Assembly (NCBI RefSeq): GCF_023273875.1
Contig: NZ_CP096882.1
Coordinates: 248,001-312,000 of the forward strand
DNA length: 64,000 nt
Origin: Pseudarthrobacter sp. SSS035
GTDB lineage: Bacteria > Actinomycetota > Actinomycetes > Actinomycetales > Micrococcaceae
Direction: 5' to 3'
The notes under the pieces are model-generated. The model made no database searches and was not told where the DNA came from. It was given only the letters and a program-made list of their open reading frames with translations. The translations under genes were made by a program, and so were the position numbers. Below, piece after piece: positions 1 to 11,518 of this stretch. Within the stretch, counting starts at the first letter, position 1. The number at the start of each line of letters is the position of its first letter.

Positions 1-2983
<2,983 letters not shown>

Positions 2984-3426
2984 AGTAAAACAGACACAAC
3001 CACCAACCCCGGAAATAACAGGATAAAATGGCTGCACAAAATTTGAAACCAGCTGTAAAAACCAGACCACACCACGGGGTGGCATAATCCAGTCAATTCA
3101 ACCAATTCAATACAATAAATTGGTATCAACAAACTTGGCACACTATTGAGTTCTCAAACAACAGACACATTCGAATAATTCCCGAAACAATTCATATTCA
3201 AATGAATTCTTTTGTTTCGCTTTTCTTCGCTGCGATGTTTATAGCTTATTTCATTCTTATTCACTTTGCAAATCCGGGTTATTTTCCCGATATTCACTCT
3301 GTGGAACGAATCCGCCCATCAGAAAGTGAAGCTTTTCATCATTTTCGTGCTTTGCACACGATGAATTGCTTCTCTTGTGAAGGGGGTTTGTCACCACTCA
3401 ACGGCGGCGACTCAGAAAACAATACA
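2984..3426 (-). promoter_or_regulatory. rRNA operon leader and promoter region
   Basis: This 440-nt stretch holds no gene. It is clearly AT-richer than its surroundings. The part next to 16S contains a boxA-like element (minus strand TGTTGTTTGAGAACT at 3149-3163) followed by TCAATAGTGTGCCAAG, a block typical of actinobacterial rRNA leaders. Further upstream (about 3200-3330) is the likely promoter zone; a TTGCAA/TAAGCT pair with 17-bp spacing is visible there but is not a strong match, so I do not fix a start point. The tyrS terminator lies just beyond. Confidence 0.6.
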
Positions 3427-3465
3427 CGCTCCCCCGAGGCCGTGCAAATCGGCTTCGGAGGAGCG
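3427..3465 (-). terminator. Hairpin terminator downstream of tyrS
   Basis: Arms at 3427-3442 and 3450-3465 form a 16-bp stem with two imperfect pairs and a 7-nt loop. On the minus strand it lies 20 nt past the tyrS stop codon and is followed by a T-rich run (TATTGTTTT). It separates tyrS from the rRNA operon. Confidence 0.75.
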
Positions 3466-3485
3466 TGAATGGGGGCTTGGGAAGG

Positions 3486-4799
3486 CTAAGGAACCAGGAC
3501 TTCGACAGTCGCGAGATTCTTCTTGCCGCGGCGCAGGAGCAGGTACTGGCCATGCAGCAGCTCCGACTCGGAGATGACTGCTTCCGGGTCGGACACCTTC
3601 TCGTTGTTTACATAGGCACCGCCTTCGCCGACAGTCCGCCGTGCCGCGGACTTGCTCTCCGAGAGGCCGGATGCCACCAGCAGGTCAATGATCCCGAGGC
3701 CATCCACCTTTATACGGGCGGACGGAAGCTCCGATGTGGCTGCCTCAAGCGTTGGCCGGTCCAGGGCGGACAGGTCGCCGTTCCCAAAAAGTGCAGCGGA
3801 CGCCGCGATGACTTTCTCCGTTGCCTCCACACCGTGGACCAGGGAAGTCACTTCGAACGCCAGCTTCCGCTGGCCTTCCCGCGCAAACGGACGTTCGGCC
3901 ACGGCAGCTGCCAGGGTTTCGATTTCCGCGCGGCTCAGGAAAGTGAAGACCTTCAGCCGGTCCACCACGTCAGAGTCGGCGGTGTTCAGCCAGAACTGGT
4001 AGAAGGCGTACGGGCTGCACATGCCGGCGTCGAGCCAGATGGCATTGCCTTCGCTCTTGCCGAACTTAGTGCCGTCGGAGTTGGTGATCAGCGGCGTCCC
4101 CAGGGCGTGGACGCTCTTACCCTCAACCTTGCGGATGAGTTCAGTGCCGCTGGTGAGGTTGCCCCACTGGTCCGAGCCGCCGGTCTGCAGCATGCAGCCG
4201 TAGTCCCGGAACAACTGGAGGTAGTCCATGCCCTGCAGGATCTGGTAGCTGAATTCGGTGTAGCTGATGCCCTCGTCCGAACTGAGGCGGGACGCAACAG
4301 CATCCTTGCGAAGCATGGTGCCGACCCGGTAGTGCTTTCCGATCTCGCGCAGGAAGTCGATGGCGCTCAAGGGAGCGGTCCAGTCGAGGTTGTTGACCAT
4401 ACGGGCCGCGCTGGGGCCATCGAAGCTGAGGAAGCGGCGGACCTGGGCCTGCAGGTAGCCCACCCATTCATTAACGGTGTCCTTGGTGTTCAGCGTGCGC
4501 TCGGCGGTGGGCCGCGGATCGCCGATCAGTCCCGTGGATCCGCCCACCAGGCCCAGCGGCTTGTGCCCGGCGAGCTGCAGGCGGCGCATCACGAGGAGTT
4601 GGACCAGGTTGCCCAGGTGCAGGCTCGGCGCGGTGGGGTCGAATCCGCAGTAATAGGTGATCGGATCACCGGCGAGGAGCTTTTCCAGTTCCTCTTCATC
4701 GGTGGAGACGTGGACCAGGCCGCGCCACTTCAGCTCCTGCCAGACATTGGCGAAGGTGGGGTCGTTCTGCTGGGATTCGAGATCGTTGAGTTCTGACAC
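3486..4799 (-). CDS. tyrS: Tyrosine--tRNA ligase
   Basis: Cytoplasmic class I aminoacyl-tRNA synthetase that charges tRNA-Tyr. The 437-residue product has the class I HIGH signature as SLHLGN (about 59-64), the tyrosine-site segment YCGFDPTAPS just before it, the KMSKS equivalent KFGKS (about 245-249), the QTGGSDQWGN loop (205-214), and a C-terminal S4 RNA-binding domain from about 365. Length and domain order are normal for bacterial TyrRS. The start ATG is followed by the usual N-terminal helix. It stands alone between two hairpins: one after its stop, and one (4824-4858) that ends the helicase gene upstream. Confidence 0.97.
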   Translation of the reverse strand: MSELNDLESQQNDPTFANVWQELKWRGLVHVSTDEEELEKLLAGDPITYYCGFDPTAPSLHLGNLVQLLVMRRLQLAGHKPLGLVGGSTGLIGDPRPTAERTLNTKDTVNEWVGYLQAQVRRFLSFDGPSAARMVNNLDWTAPLSAIDFLREIGKHYRVGTMLRKDAVASRLSSDEGISYTEFSYQILQGMDYLQLFRDYGCMLQTGGSDQWGNLTSGTELIRKVEGKSVHALGTPLITNSDGTKFGKSEGNAIWLDAGMCSPYAFYQFWLNTADSDVVDRLKVFTFLSRAEIETLAAAVAERPFAREGQRKLAFEVTSLVHGVEATEKVIAASAALFGNGDLSALDRPTLEAATSELPSARIKVDGLGIIDLLVASGLSESKSAARRTVGEGGAYVNNEKVSDPEAVISESELLHGQYLLLRRGKKNLATVEVLVP

Positions 4800-4823
4800 G
4801 ACTTCTAAGTTAGCAGGATCGGC

Positions 4824-4858
4824 GACGCCCGGCGCCGAAATGAATGGCGCCGGGCGTC
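4824..4858 (-). terminator. Perfect 13-bp hairpin terminator after the helD-type gene
   Basis: GACGCCCGGCGCC (4824-4836) pairs perfectly with GGCGCCGGGCGTC (4846-4858) around a 9-nt loop. It lies 20 nt past the helicase stop codon and ahead of tyrS, both on the minus strand. There is no U-run, as is common for high-GC actinobacterial terminators. Confidence 0.75.
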
Positions 4859-4878
4859 AAGGGGTAAAGCGGACCGGC

Positions 4879-7107
4879 TCAGCCTTCGATGCCGGCCGGA
4901 ATACCTTCGGCGCCGATCAGCCGGAGCCGCTGGGTGGGCCGGGTCATGGCGACGTACAGATCGCCGACCCGGCCGTGCTCGTGGTTGAGCATAACGGACG
5001 GCTCAAGCACCACAACGCCGTCGAACTCCAGGCCCTTGGCCTCGCGCGGGCTGATGACCACGATGTCCTGTTCGTAGCTGCCCGCGCCGTTGCCGATGCG
5101 CCGGCCGTACACGGCACGGAGGGCTGACGTTGCAGCCGGCAGAAGGTCGCCGTCGGCAATCACGGCGAGGAGGCCGCCGTCGAGCGCTGCCAGTTCCTCC
5201 GGAAGCACCTCCACCAAACGGTTCACCACCTGTCCGCGGTCAACCTTGTCGATGACAGGGGCCCACCGTCCCTCGCGGACGGCCTTCGGCGCGGAAACCA
5301 CCAGTCCGGCCGCGTTGGCCATGCGGGCGGCGGCTTCAGCGATCTGGGAGGGCGTCCGGTAGTTGACTGTCAGCTCCTCCAGCTGCCAGCGGTCACCGAA
5401 CATGGGCCCCAGGGCCCCCTGCCAGGAGTTGGCGCCGGCGACTGAACTGGTCTGCGCGATGTCGCCCACGATGGTGAAGGATTTCAGCGGGCACCGGCGG
5501 ACCAGCAGGCGCCACTGCATCGGCGAAAGCTCCTGCGCCTCATCCACCACGATGTGGCCGAAGGCCCACGTCCGGTCGCTGGTGGCGCGTTCTGCGGCCG
5601 TCTGGCGGTTCTCGCGCTCCTGGTTCTGATCGGCGAGTTCCTCGGCGGTGATGAGGACGTCGACCCCCATGTCCCCCATGTTCACCAGCGTCTGCTTGGC
5701 GTTGGCAAGGTCGCGGGCGCGGTCATGCTCCTGCTGCGCAAGTCCGCGGCCGGCTGCCGGGTCCAAGTCGCCAAGGAGCTCGGCGGCTTCGTCCAGCAGC
5801 GGGACGTCGGCCTCGGTCCAGGGAGCATCAGCGGGGCGCAGCAGCAGCGACCGCTCCGTAAGGGACAGGTTCGGTGTGCAGGCCGCCAGGACTGCGGGCT
5901 TGCTCAGAAGCTCCGTGATCAGCTTCTCCGGAGTCATCGGCATCCAGCACAGGTTCAGGACGATCCGGACGTCGCGGGCCGTGCGGACATCTTCGGCCAG
6001 ATACGAGCGGTCGGCATTGTTGCCGATGCTCCCGGCCTCCACAAGATCAGTCATCTGCTCGGTCAGTTCGCGGAGCAGAATTTTGATAAATGTCAGGCGC
6101 GCCTCGTTGTGCGGCTTGCCGGTGGACCGGGCACGTTCGCGCGCCCGGCTTACCTGCCGCCGCGTCAGTACCAGCTTGCGGCCGTCGACGTCCAGGACAC
6201 GGTCCTCGGCGGGGATCCGCTGCCGGTTCGCGACCGCATTGGCCACAACCTTCACCATGTCCAGCCGCCCCTTGATGGCCGCGACCTCGGCCTCAGGTTC
6301 AGCAACCGCTTTGATCCCGGGCATCAGGCGACCCACGCTGGCCATGACCACGCCGGTCTCACCGAGCGAGGGAAGAACACGTTCGATGTACTTCATAAAG
6401 GACGACGACGGGCCCACCAGCAGCACGCCGGCAGTCTTCAGCCGTTCCCTGTGTGTGTACAGCAGGTACGCGGCCCGGTGCAGGGCCACAGCAGTCTTAC
6501 CGGTACCGGGACCACCCTGCACCACGAGGGCGCCGGAAATGGAGGACCGGATGATGCGGTCCTGCTCGGACTGGATGGTGCCGACGATGTCGGACATCCT
6601 GCCCGTGCGCTTGGAATCGAGGGCCGCCAGCAATGCTCCTTCGCCCTGCAGCGAGGCGTCGTCCGCGAGCATGTCCGCATCAAGGACGTCGTCCTCGATG
6701 GCCTTGACTTCCCGGCCCTGCAGAATCAGGTGCCGCCGGCGGCGGACGCCCTGCCGGTCAAACGCCGTTGCCTGATAGAAGTGCCCGGCTTCGGGCGCGC
6801 GCCAGTCCACCATGAGCCGCTGGAGGTCATCGGTGGTCAGGCCGATGCGCCCAATGTACTGGGCCTCACCGGAATCCAGGTCGAGGCGGCCGAAGACCAG
6901 ACGGTCGTCGACGGCGTCGAGCTGGGCGAGGCGGTCCTCGTAGAGCGCGGCGAAGGCGTCGCGTTCGGAGACATTCTGCATGGTGCCCACGGCACCGGCC
7001 CGGCGGACCTGTGCCAGCTGCTGGCGCTTTTCCGTGCGGAGCTCTTCCAGCCGCGCGTACAGGCCGGCAACATAGTTCCGTTCGTGGGCCAAATCGGCGT
7101 CGAGCAT
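4879..7107 (-). CDS. helD: HelD/HelR-type RNA polymerase-associated ATPase (UvrD-like superfamily 1)
   Basis: The 742-residue protein belongs to the HelD family of SF1 helicase-like ATPases that bind RNA polymerase and release stalled or inhibitor-bound complexes. Visible parts: an N-terminal charged segment of about 60 residues suited to the coiled coil that enters the polymerase secondary channel; Walker A GGPGTGKT (198-205); the DEAQ box in VVDEAQELSPMQW; and late helicase motifs PREAKGLEFDGV and YVAMTRPTQRL. The length fits the actinobacterial class rather than the Bacillus one. Some actinobacterial members (HelR) confer rifampicin tolerance. It is monocistronic, divergent from the GNAT gene, with a strong terminator before tyrS. 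DNA-unwinding activity should not be assumed. Confidence 0.88.
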   Translation of the reverse strand: MLDADLAHERNYVAGLYARLEELRTEKRQQLAQVRRAGAVGTMQNVSERDAFAALYEDRLAQLDAVDDRLVFGRLDLDSGEAQYIGRIGLTTDDLQRLMVDWRAPEAGHFYQATAFDRQGVRRRRHLILQGREVKAIEDDVLDADMLADDASLQGEGALLAALDSKRTGRMSDIVGTIQSEQDRIIRSSISGALVVQGGPGTGKTAVALHRAAYLLYTHRERLKTAGVLLVGPSSSFMKYIERVLPSLGETGVVMASVGRLMPGIKAVAEPEAEVAAIKGRLDMVKVVANAVANRQRIPAEDRVLDVDGRKLVLTRRQVSRARERARSTGKPHNEARLTFIKILLRELTEQMTDLVEAGSIGNNADRSYLAEDVRTARDVRIVLNLCWMPMTPEKLITELLSKPAVLAACTPNLSLTERSLLLRPADAPWTEADVPLLDEAAELLGDLDPAAGRGLAQQEHDRARDLANAKQTLVNMGDMGVDVLITAEELADQNQERENRQTAAERATSDRTWAFGHIVVDEAQELSPMQWRLLVRRCPLKSFTIVGDIAQTSSVAGANSWQGALGPMFGDRWQLEELTVNYRTPSQIAEAAARMANAAGLVVSAPKAVREGRWAPVIDKVDRGQVVNRLVEVLPEELAALDGGLLAVIADGDLLPAATSALRAVYGRRIGNGAGSYEQDIVVISPREAKGLEFDGVVVLEPSVMLNHEHGRVGDLYVAMTRPTQRLRLIGAEGIPAGIEG

Positions 7108-7262
7108 TTAAACGTTCCCCTATCGCAAAAGACAGACCGTCCATTCTACAACCATTTCGGTTAACGCGCCTGCCGGTCCCCTTCCCCGGAAGTCACCCAA
7201 TGTTCACTTTCAGGCCGCACACTTCCGTAGCCGTTCCGCCACGTGAATGATTCAATACTGCA

Positions 7263-7898
7263 ATGCACCACGAGAACGTCCTGACCGGATACGGGCTTTC
7301 CCTCCTTCCGTTGGCACCGCACCATGCCGAAGGGCTGTTTGACTTCGTGGACGCCGCGATGTGGGCAGGAATGGCCGCGCCCCTGCCGGCCACGGCGCAC
7401 GAGCTTTCAGGGCTGTTTGCGGCCAGGATTGAGGACCCGGCCAGCCTGGCCTTCGCCGTGACGGACCAGCGGACCGGAGCCCTCCTGGGCACAACCGCGC
7501 TGAATGCGTTCGATGCCGCCCAGCAGCGCGTGGAAGTTGGCGGCACCTTCTTTGGACGGCAGTTCTGGGGCACGCACGTAAATCCCGCCAGCAAGCACGC
7601 CCTGCTCGCCTTTGCGTTCGACGTTCTTCACGTTCAGCGCGTTGCGTTTCGCTGCGACGCACGTAATGTGCGCAGCGCCGCAGCCATCGAACGGCTGGGG
7701 GCAACGTTCGAGGGCGTGCTGCGCAGCCACCGCCTGGCGCCTGACGGCACACGTGCGGATTCGGCAGTGTTCTCTGTCCTGGGGCAGGAATGGCCCGCGG
7801 TGCAGCAGCGCCTCCAGCACCGGTTGGCGCCGTTCGCCCTGGCGGGTGACCACCCGGGCGGGACGGATTATGCCCGGCGCACCTTTGCCGCCTTGTAG
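7263..7898 (+). CDS. GNAT family N-acetyltransferase (RimJ/RimL-like)
   Basis: The 211-residue protein has the layout of the RimJ/RimL branch of GNAT acetyltransferases: an N-terminal LTGYGLSLLPLAPHHA segment, an acetyl-CoA-binding region beginning with the WGTHVNPASKHALL turn and helix, and the RCDARNVRSAAAIERLGATFEGVLR block, where the conserved Asn-x-x-Ser-x-x-x-x-x-x-x-Gly pattern is evident. Substrates in this branch include ribosomal-protein N-termini and small amines; nothing here decides which. Its 3' end overlaps the converging glycosylase gene by about 30 nt. The start ATG is the first in frame; I see no strong ribosome-binding site. Confidence 0.85.
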   Translation: MHHENVLTGYGLSLLPLAPHHAEGLFDFVDAAMWAGMAAPLPATAHELSGLFAARIEDPASLAFAVTDQRTGALLGTTALNAFDAAQQRVEVGGTFFGRQFWGTHVNPASKHALLAFAFDVLHVQRVAFRCDARNVRSAAAIERLGATFEGVLRSHRLAPDGTRADSAVFSVLGQEWPAVQQRLQHRLAPFALAGDHPGGTDYARRTFAAL

Positions 7899-8518
7899 CG
7901 GGACACGGTGGGATCGCCTGGCAGCCAGAAGCGCCAGGGATACGTCGCGGAGCCGCCGTCGCCGGAAACGCCCACCCTCGGCCCGGAACTGAACACGGGA
8001 GCGGGTACCGAAGTCAGCCGCAGCTCGAAGGGGTCAGCCAGCGCATCCCGGCCGCTGTCGGCGGTAGTGAGGGCCAGCGTGGTGGCCAGCCGGGCAGGGC
8101 CGCTCGCCAGGTCGAGAGCCGATTTCGACGTCGGACGCCGCACCATCGCGAGGTGCTGCCCCTCCACCACCTCGCCCGCCCGCAGCAGGACGGCAGATGC
8201 GGTGCCCGCCGGGCCGCAGACGATGTTGGCGCAGTAGTGCAAGCCATACGTGAAGTAGACGTAGAGGTGGCCGGCCGGGCCGAACATGGGCGCGTTGCGG
8301 GCCGTGGGGCCACGGAAAGTGTGGGAGCCGGGATCCGGATGCGACGAGTCGCCGGGACCCATGTACGCCTCCACCTCGGTGATCCGCACAGCCACAGTTC
8401 CCTCGTGGCTGTGGTGGGTCAGAACGGATCCCAGCAGCCGCGGAGCGACCCTCCGGGCGTCGCCGGACAGCAGTTCGCGGAGCTGATCCGGGCTGGCGGG
8501 ACTCAGGCTGGCGGTCAT
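7868..8518 (-). CDS. DNA-3-methyladenine glycosylase (AAG/MPG family)
   Basis: The 216-residue protein matches the alkyladenine DNA glycosylase family, which flips out and removes alkylated purines such as 3-methyladenine to start base excision repair. Diagnostic segments are LLGSVLTH near residue 30, the catalytic ITEVEAYMGPGDSSHP (the Glu activates water), GHLYVYFTYGLHYCANIV, and LASGPARL. The length is right for a bacterial member. It is divergent from the Ada-AlkA gene (69 nt apart), making one alkylation-repair locus. It converges on and slightly overlaps the GNAT gene. Confidence 0.92.
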   Translation of the reverse strand: MTASLSPASPDQLRELLSGDARRVAPRLLGSVLTHHSHEGTVAVRITEVEAYMGPGDSSHPDPGSHTFRGPTARNAPMFGPAGHLYVYFTYGLHYCANIVCGPAGTASAVLLRAGEVVEGQHLAMVRRPTSKSALDLASGPARLATTLALTTADSGRDALADPFELRLTSVPAPVFSSGPRVGVSGDGGSATYPWRFWLPGDPTVSRYKAAKVRRA

Positions 8519-8587
8519 GGTCCGACTCTATCGAACGCCACGGCGGTGTCCGATTTCCGCTAGCAGTCCCGGTCGCCGGCTGGCAGG

Positions 8588-10123
8588 ATGGAGGGCATGG
8601 ACTTCTGGCAGCGCTACCGCGCGATTGACGCGCGGGACACCCGGTTCGACGGGCAGTTCTACACAGCCGTCCGGACCACCGGCATCTACTGCCGCCCGTC
8701 CTGCCCCGCCAGGACCCCGAAAGCCGTGAACGTCACCTTCTACGAAACCTCTGCCGCAGCGCACGACGCCGGTTACCGGGCGTGCAAGCGCTGCCTTCCC
8801 GAAGCAGTGCCAGGCACGCCTGCGTGGAACATCCGGCAGGACCTGGCGGGCCGCGCGATGCGCCTGATCAACGACGGAGTGATCAACCGGGACGGGGTGG
8901 AGGGCCTCGCCGCCCGGCTGGGATACTCCTCCCGCCAGCTCAACCGGATCCTCAGCCACGAACTCGGCGCCGGTCCGCTCTCCCTGGCCCGGGCCAGCCG
9001 CGCCCAGACCGCCCGCACCCTGTTGGTGTCCACGGCGATGAAGCTGGCGGACATCGCATTCGCGTCCGGCTTCAGCAGCGTCCGCCAGTTCAACGACACC
9101 ATGGTGGAGGTGTTCGCCATGACGCCCACGGCCCTGCGCGCGACCGCCAGGCACCACAGCTCCCCTGCCGCCGCGACGTCGCTGACGTTGAGCCTGCCGT
9201 ACCGCGAACCGTTCGATCCCGGCATCTTTTCCTTCCTCGCCGTCAGGGCGATCCCCGGGATCGAGGCGGGGACGCCGACGTCGTACGCCCGTACTTTGCA
9301 GCTTCCGCATGGCGATGCCCGCTTCAGCGTGACTTACGACGCCGGCGCTCCCGGAAGGCCACTGACCCTCACCATCGGCGCGGTGGACCTCCGGGACCTG
9401 CCCGCACTGCTGAGCAGGGTACGCCGGCTCTTCGACCTCGACGCCGATCCGGTAGCCATCGACAGTGCCCTGTGCCAGGAGCCCCGCCTGGCCGCCTCGG
9501 TTGCCGGTGCGCCGGGCATCAGGATGCCCGGCGCGTTGGATCCGCAGGAGCTGCTCATCCGGGCGATGATCGGGCAGCAAATCACCGTGGCTGCGGCCCG
9601 GACCGCACTGACGCAGCTGGCCGCTGCCGGCAGTACCAGCGCGGTCCCCGGCGAGGGCCTTGACCGGCTGTTTCCCACCGCGGCCGAAATCGCCGAGACC
9701 GGCTACACGCTGCTGCGCGGTCCGCAACGCCGGATTGACGCCATCCGTTCCGCCGCGTCGGCCCTGGCTGGAGGCCAACTGGATTTTGGCTACGGGGACG
9801 ATCTGCCCGGGCTCGGCGCCAAGCTGCTTGCCCTTCCCGGGGTGGGCCCGTGGACCGTGGGCTACGTGGCAATGCGTGTCCTCGGCGCGCCGGACGTCTT
9901 TCTGGCCAACGACGCTGCGGTGCGGAACGGCATCAAGGCGCTCGCCCCAGCCCTCACGAGCCAAGACGGCGGCGGCGTTGAGGCGCCAGGCATGTCGCCA
10001 AGCGCCGATTTCCGCGAGGTCAGCCCGTGGCGGTCCTACGCCACCATGCACCTGTGGCGCGCCGCCGCGGAGTCCAAATCCTCCAAACCTATACAAGCCG
10101 TTCCAGAGAAAGCGATGCTATGA
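8588..10123 (+). CDS. alkA: Ada-AlkA fusion: methyl-sensor/AraC regulator joined to a 3-methyladenine glycosylase
   Basis: A 511-residue bifunctional protein. Residues 1-75 form the Ada metal-binding domain with four cysteines (C35, C39, C66, C69), of which C35 is the expected methyl acceptor from phosphotriesters. Residues 85-185 are an AraC-type double helix-turn-helix (SSRQLNRILSHELG, FSSVRQFNDTM). Residues about 195-310 are the AlkA N-domain, followed by an HhH-GPD glycosylase with the hairpin LLALPGVGPWTVGY and the presumed catalytic Asp in LANDAAV. Mycobacterium tuberculosis has the same Ada-AlkA fusion next to ogt. The ATG at 8597 also has a GGAGGG immediately upstream and may be the true start. 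The stop overlaps the ogt start. Confidence 0.93.
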   Translation: MEGMDFWQRYRAIDARDTRFDGQFYTAVRTTGIYCRPSCPARTPKAVNVTFYETSAAAHDAGYRACKRCLPEAVPGTPAWNIRQDLAGRAMRLINDGVINRDGVEGLAARLGYSSRQLNRILSHELGAGPLSLARASRAQTARTLLVSTAMKLADIAFASGFSSVRQFNDTMVEVFAMTPTALRATARHHSSPAAATSLTLSLPYREPFDPGIFSFLAVRAIPGIEAGTPTSYARTLQLPHGDARFSVTYDAGAPGRPLTLTIGAVDLRDLPALLSRVRRLFDLDADPVAIDSALCQEPRLAASVAGAPGIRMPGALDPQELLIRAMIGQQITVAAARTALTQLAAAGSTSAVPGEGLDRLFPTAAEIAETGYTLLRGPQRRIDAIRSAASALAGGQLDFGYGDDLPGLGAKLLALPGVGPWTVGYVAMRVLGAPDVFLANDAAVRNGIKALAPALTSQDGGGVEAPGMSPSADFREVSPWRSYATMHLWRAAAESKSSKPIQAVPEKAML

Positions 10124-10641
10124 AAGCCCAGCTGTTAGTGATGTCCACCCCGGACGGACCGTTCACCATCCTTGCCCAGGACGGCGTGGTCCTCGCCTCG
10201 GGCTGGACCGCCGAGCCGGGTGAGCTGACCGGCCAGATCCACCCCGGGCTGCGGCCGGGCGACGTCGAAGCGGTCACGGACCTGGGCAGCATCTCCCGGG
10301 CCGTGGAGGACTTCTATGCCGGCGATCCCGCGCCTGCCATGGCCGTCCCCGTGCGCCAGAAGTCTGGGCCGTTCCGGTCGCACGCCTGGGATGTGCTGAG
10401 GACCGTTCGTCCCGGGTCGCCGGTGACGTACACCGAGTATGCCGAGCTTTCCGGAAATCCGAAGGCGGTCCGGGCCGCGGCCAGCGCGTGTGCGTTCAAT
10501 GCGGCTGCCTTGTTTGTGCCGTGCCACCGTGTCATCCGCACCGACGGTTCCCTGGGCGGTTTCCGCTGGGGCCTGGCCATCAAGGAGAGCCTGCTGGCCC
10601 GCGAGGCAACGGAGAGCCTGCTGACCCGCGAAGCCGGATAG
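10120..10641 (+). CDS. ogt: Methylated-DNA--protein-cysteine methyltransferase
   Basis: Suicidal repair protein that moves the methyl group from O6-methylguanine to its own cysteine. The 173-residue product carries the active-site motif PCHRVIRTDG, the recognition-helix region SGNPKAVRAAASACAFN, and the VLRTVRPGSPVTYTEYA winged-helix start. I chose the ATG at 10120 because it overlaps the alkA stop codon (ATGA), indicating translational coupling; the frame stays open further upstream, but that part lies inside alkA. Operon partner of the Ada-AlkA fusion, so probably induced with it. Confidence 0.95.
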   Translation: MKAQLLVMSTPDGPFTILAQDGVVLASGWTAEPGELTGQIHPGLRPGDVEAVTDLGSISRAVEDFYAGDPAPAMAVPVRQKSGPFRSHAWDVLRTVRPGSPVTYTEYAELSGNPKAVRAAASACAFNAAALFVPCHRVIRTDGSLGGFRWGLAIKESLLAREATESLLTREAG

Positions 10642-10643
10642 GG

Positions 10644-11411
10644 CTACCGTGCTGCCGGTGTCCCGGATGGCGTGGCTCCGGCTGCGGGTGTCCCGGCTGG
10701 CCAAGGCAGCAGGTCCGGGAGGTCCACGCCGTCCGCGGCGGCTGTTGCCCGCAGGCTGCCGAGCGATGGTTCACGGCCGGCCAGCCAGGCGGCAATGTCA
10801 GTGATCATCCCGCTGATGACGGTGGAACGGCCGAGGCCAAGGGTCACGGGCGGGAGCCCGAGTGGCTGCAGCACGAGTTTTTCCCCCGCCGGGACACGGG
10901 CCGCCAGGAAGTCGAAGAGGTGCTCGCAGAACTTCCGGCTCCACGTCTCGGGCCCGAGGCCCGCGCCCAGGTCCGCTGTGTGGATCACCAGTTCACGCCA
11001 CAGCGCGAGGCCGCCGTCGAAGACCACTCCTCCACGGTAGGCAATGGAGGCCTGCCAGTCGGCGTCGCCTTCCAGCGAATCAAAAGCCGTCAGTGCCCGG
11101 TCCAGGCCGGCCTGCAGGTCAGCCCGGTGCGCATCCGCGTTGTGGCCGGCGGACATTTCGATGGCCTTCGTGCGTCCGTCCTGGCCTCCGTCGTACAGCT
11201 CAACAGTGGCGCCGCGGGCGGCAAATTCCAGCTGCCGCGCCATGGCGTTGGAGATGCCGGCGAGATGCGCCAGGACGTGCCCGCGGGTCCAGCCGGGCAG
11301 TCCCGACGGTGCCTTGACATCCTCATCGGTGAACTTCGCGGCGGTCGAGGCCACGGCGTCGGCGGCCTTATGCAGTTCGGCCAGTAGTTCTGAAGTAGTG
11401 ATCTCAGTCAT
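10644..11411 (-). CDS. Maleylpyruvate isomerase / mycothiol-dependent DinB-like family protein
   Basis: The 255-residue protein has the MDMPI N-terminal four-helix fold: LLAELHKAADAVASTAAKFTDEDVKAPSGLPGWTRG, then the metal-ligand segment HVLAHLAGISNAMARQLE and WRELVIHTADLGAG, in which the three histidines typical of DinB-like metal sites can be seen. Relatives use mycothiol as cofactor in isomerase or detoxification reactions, but the substrate cannot be read from the sequence. The start at 11411 is chosen over an upstream in-frame ATG because homology begins there. The C-terminus is Ala/Pro/Gly-rich. It lies downstream of the argH terminator. Confidence 0.8.
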   Translation of the reverse strand: MTEITTSELLAELHKAADAVASTAAKFTDEDVKAPSGLPGWTRGHVLAHLAGISNAMARQLEFAARGATVELYDGGQDGRTKAIEMSAGHNADAHRADLQAGLDRALTAFDSLEGDADWQASIAYRGGVVFDGGLALWRELVIHTADLGAGLGPETWSRKFCEHLFDFLAARVPAGEKLVLQPLGLPPVTLGLGRSTVISGMITDIAAWLAGREPSLGSLRATAAADGVDLPDLLPWPAGTPAAGATPSGTPAAR

Positions 11412-11454
11412 AGCGCCATGGTAGCCGACAGAGTTAACGTCCATTAACGCGGAA

Positions 11455-11511
11455 CGAGATGGCACTCCACGGCAGTTGTTTCGAAAAACATTGCCGCGAA
11501 GTGCCATCTCG
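11455..11511 (-). terminator. 57-bp near-perfect palindrome after argH (terminator or REP-like element)
   Basis: CGAGATGGCACT (11455-11466) and AGTGCCATCTCG (11500-11511) are perfect 12-bp arms; pairing continues inward through CGGCA/TGCCG to a central TTTCGAAA. The two mismatches in the stem become G-U pairs only in RNA copied from the minus strand, the direction of argH transcription. It begins 8 nt past the argH stop codon. There is no U-run, so it may be an intergenic repeat acting as a terminator. Confidence 0.65.
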
Positions 11512-11518
11512 CGTGTTG

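Noticed and set aside
5554..7164. Plus-strand open frame of 536 codons
   Set aside because: Antisense to the HelD-type gene, which has all helicase motifs.
8528..10096. Minus-strand open frame of 522 codons
   Set aside because: Antisense to the Ada-AlkA fusion; no recognisable domain.
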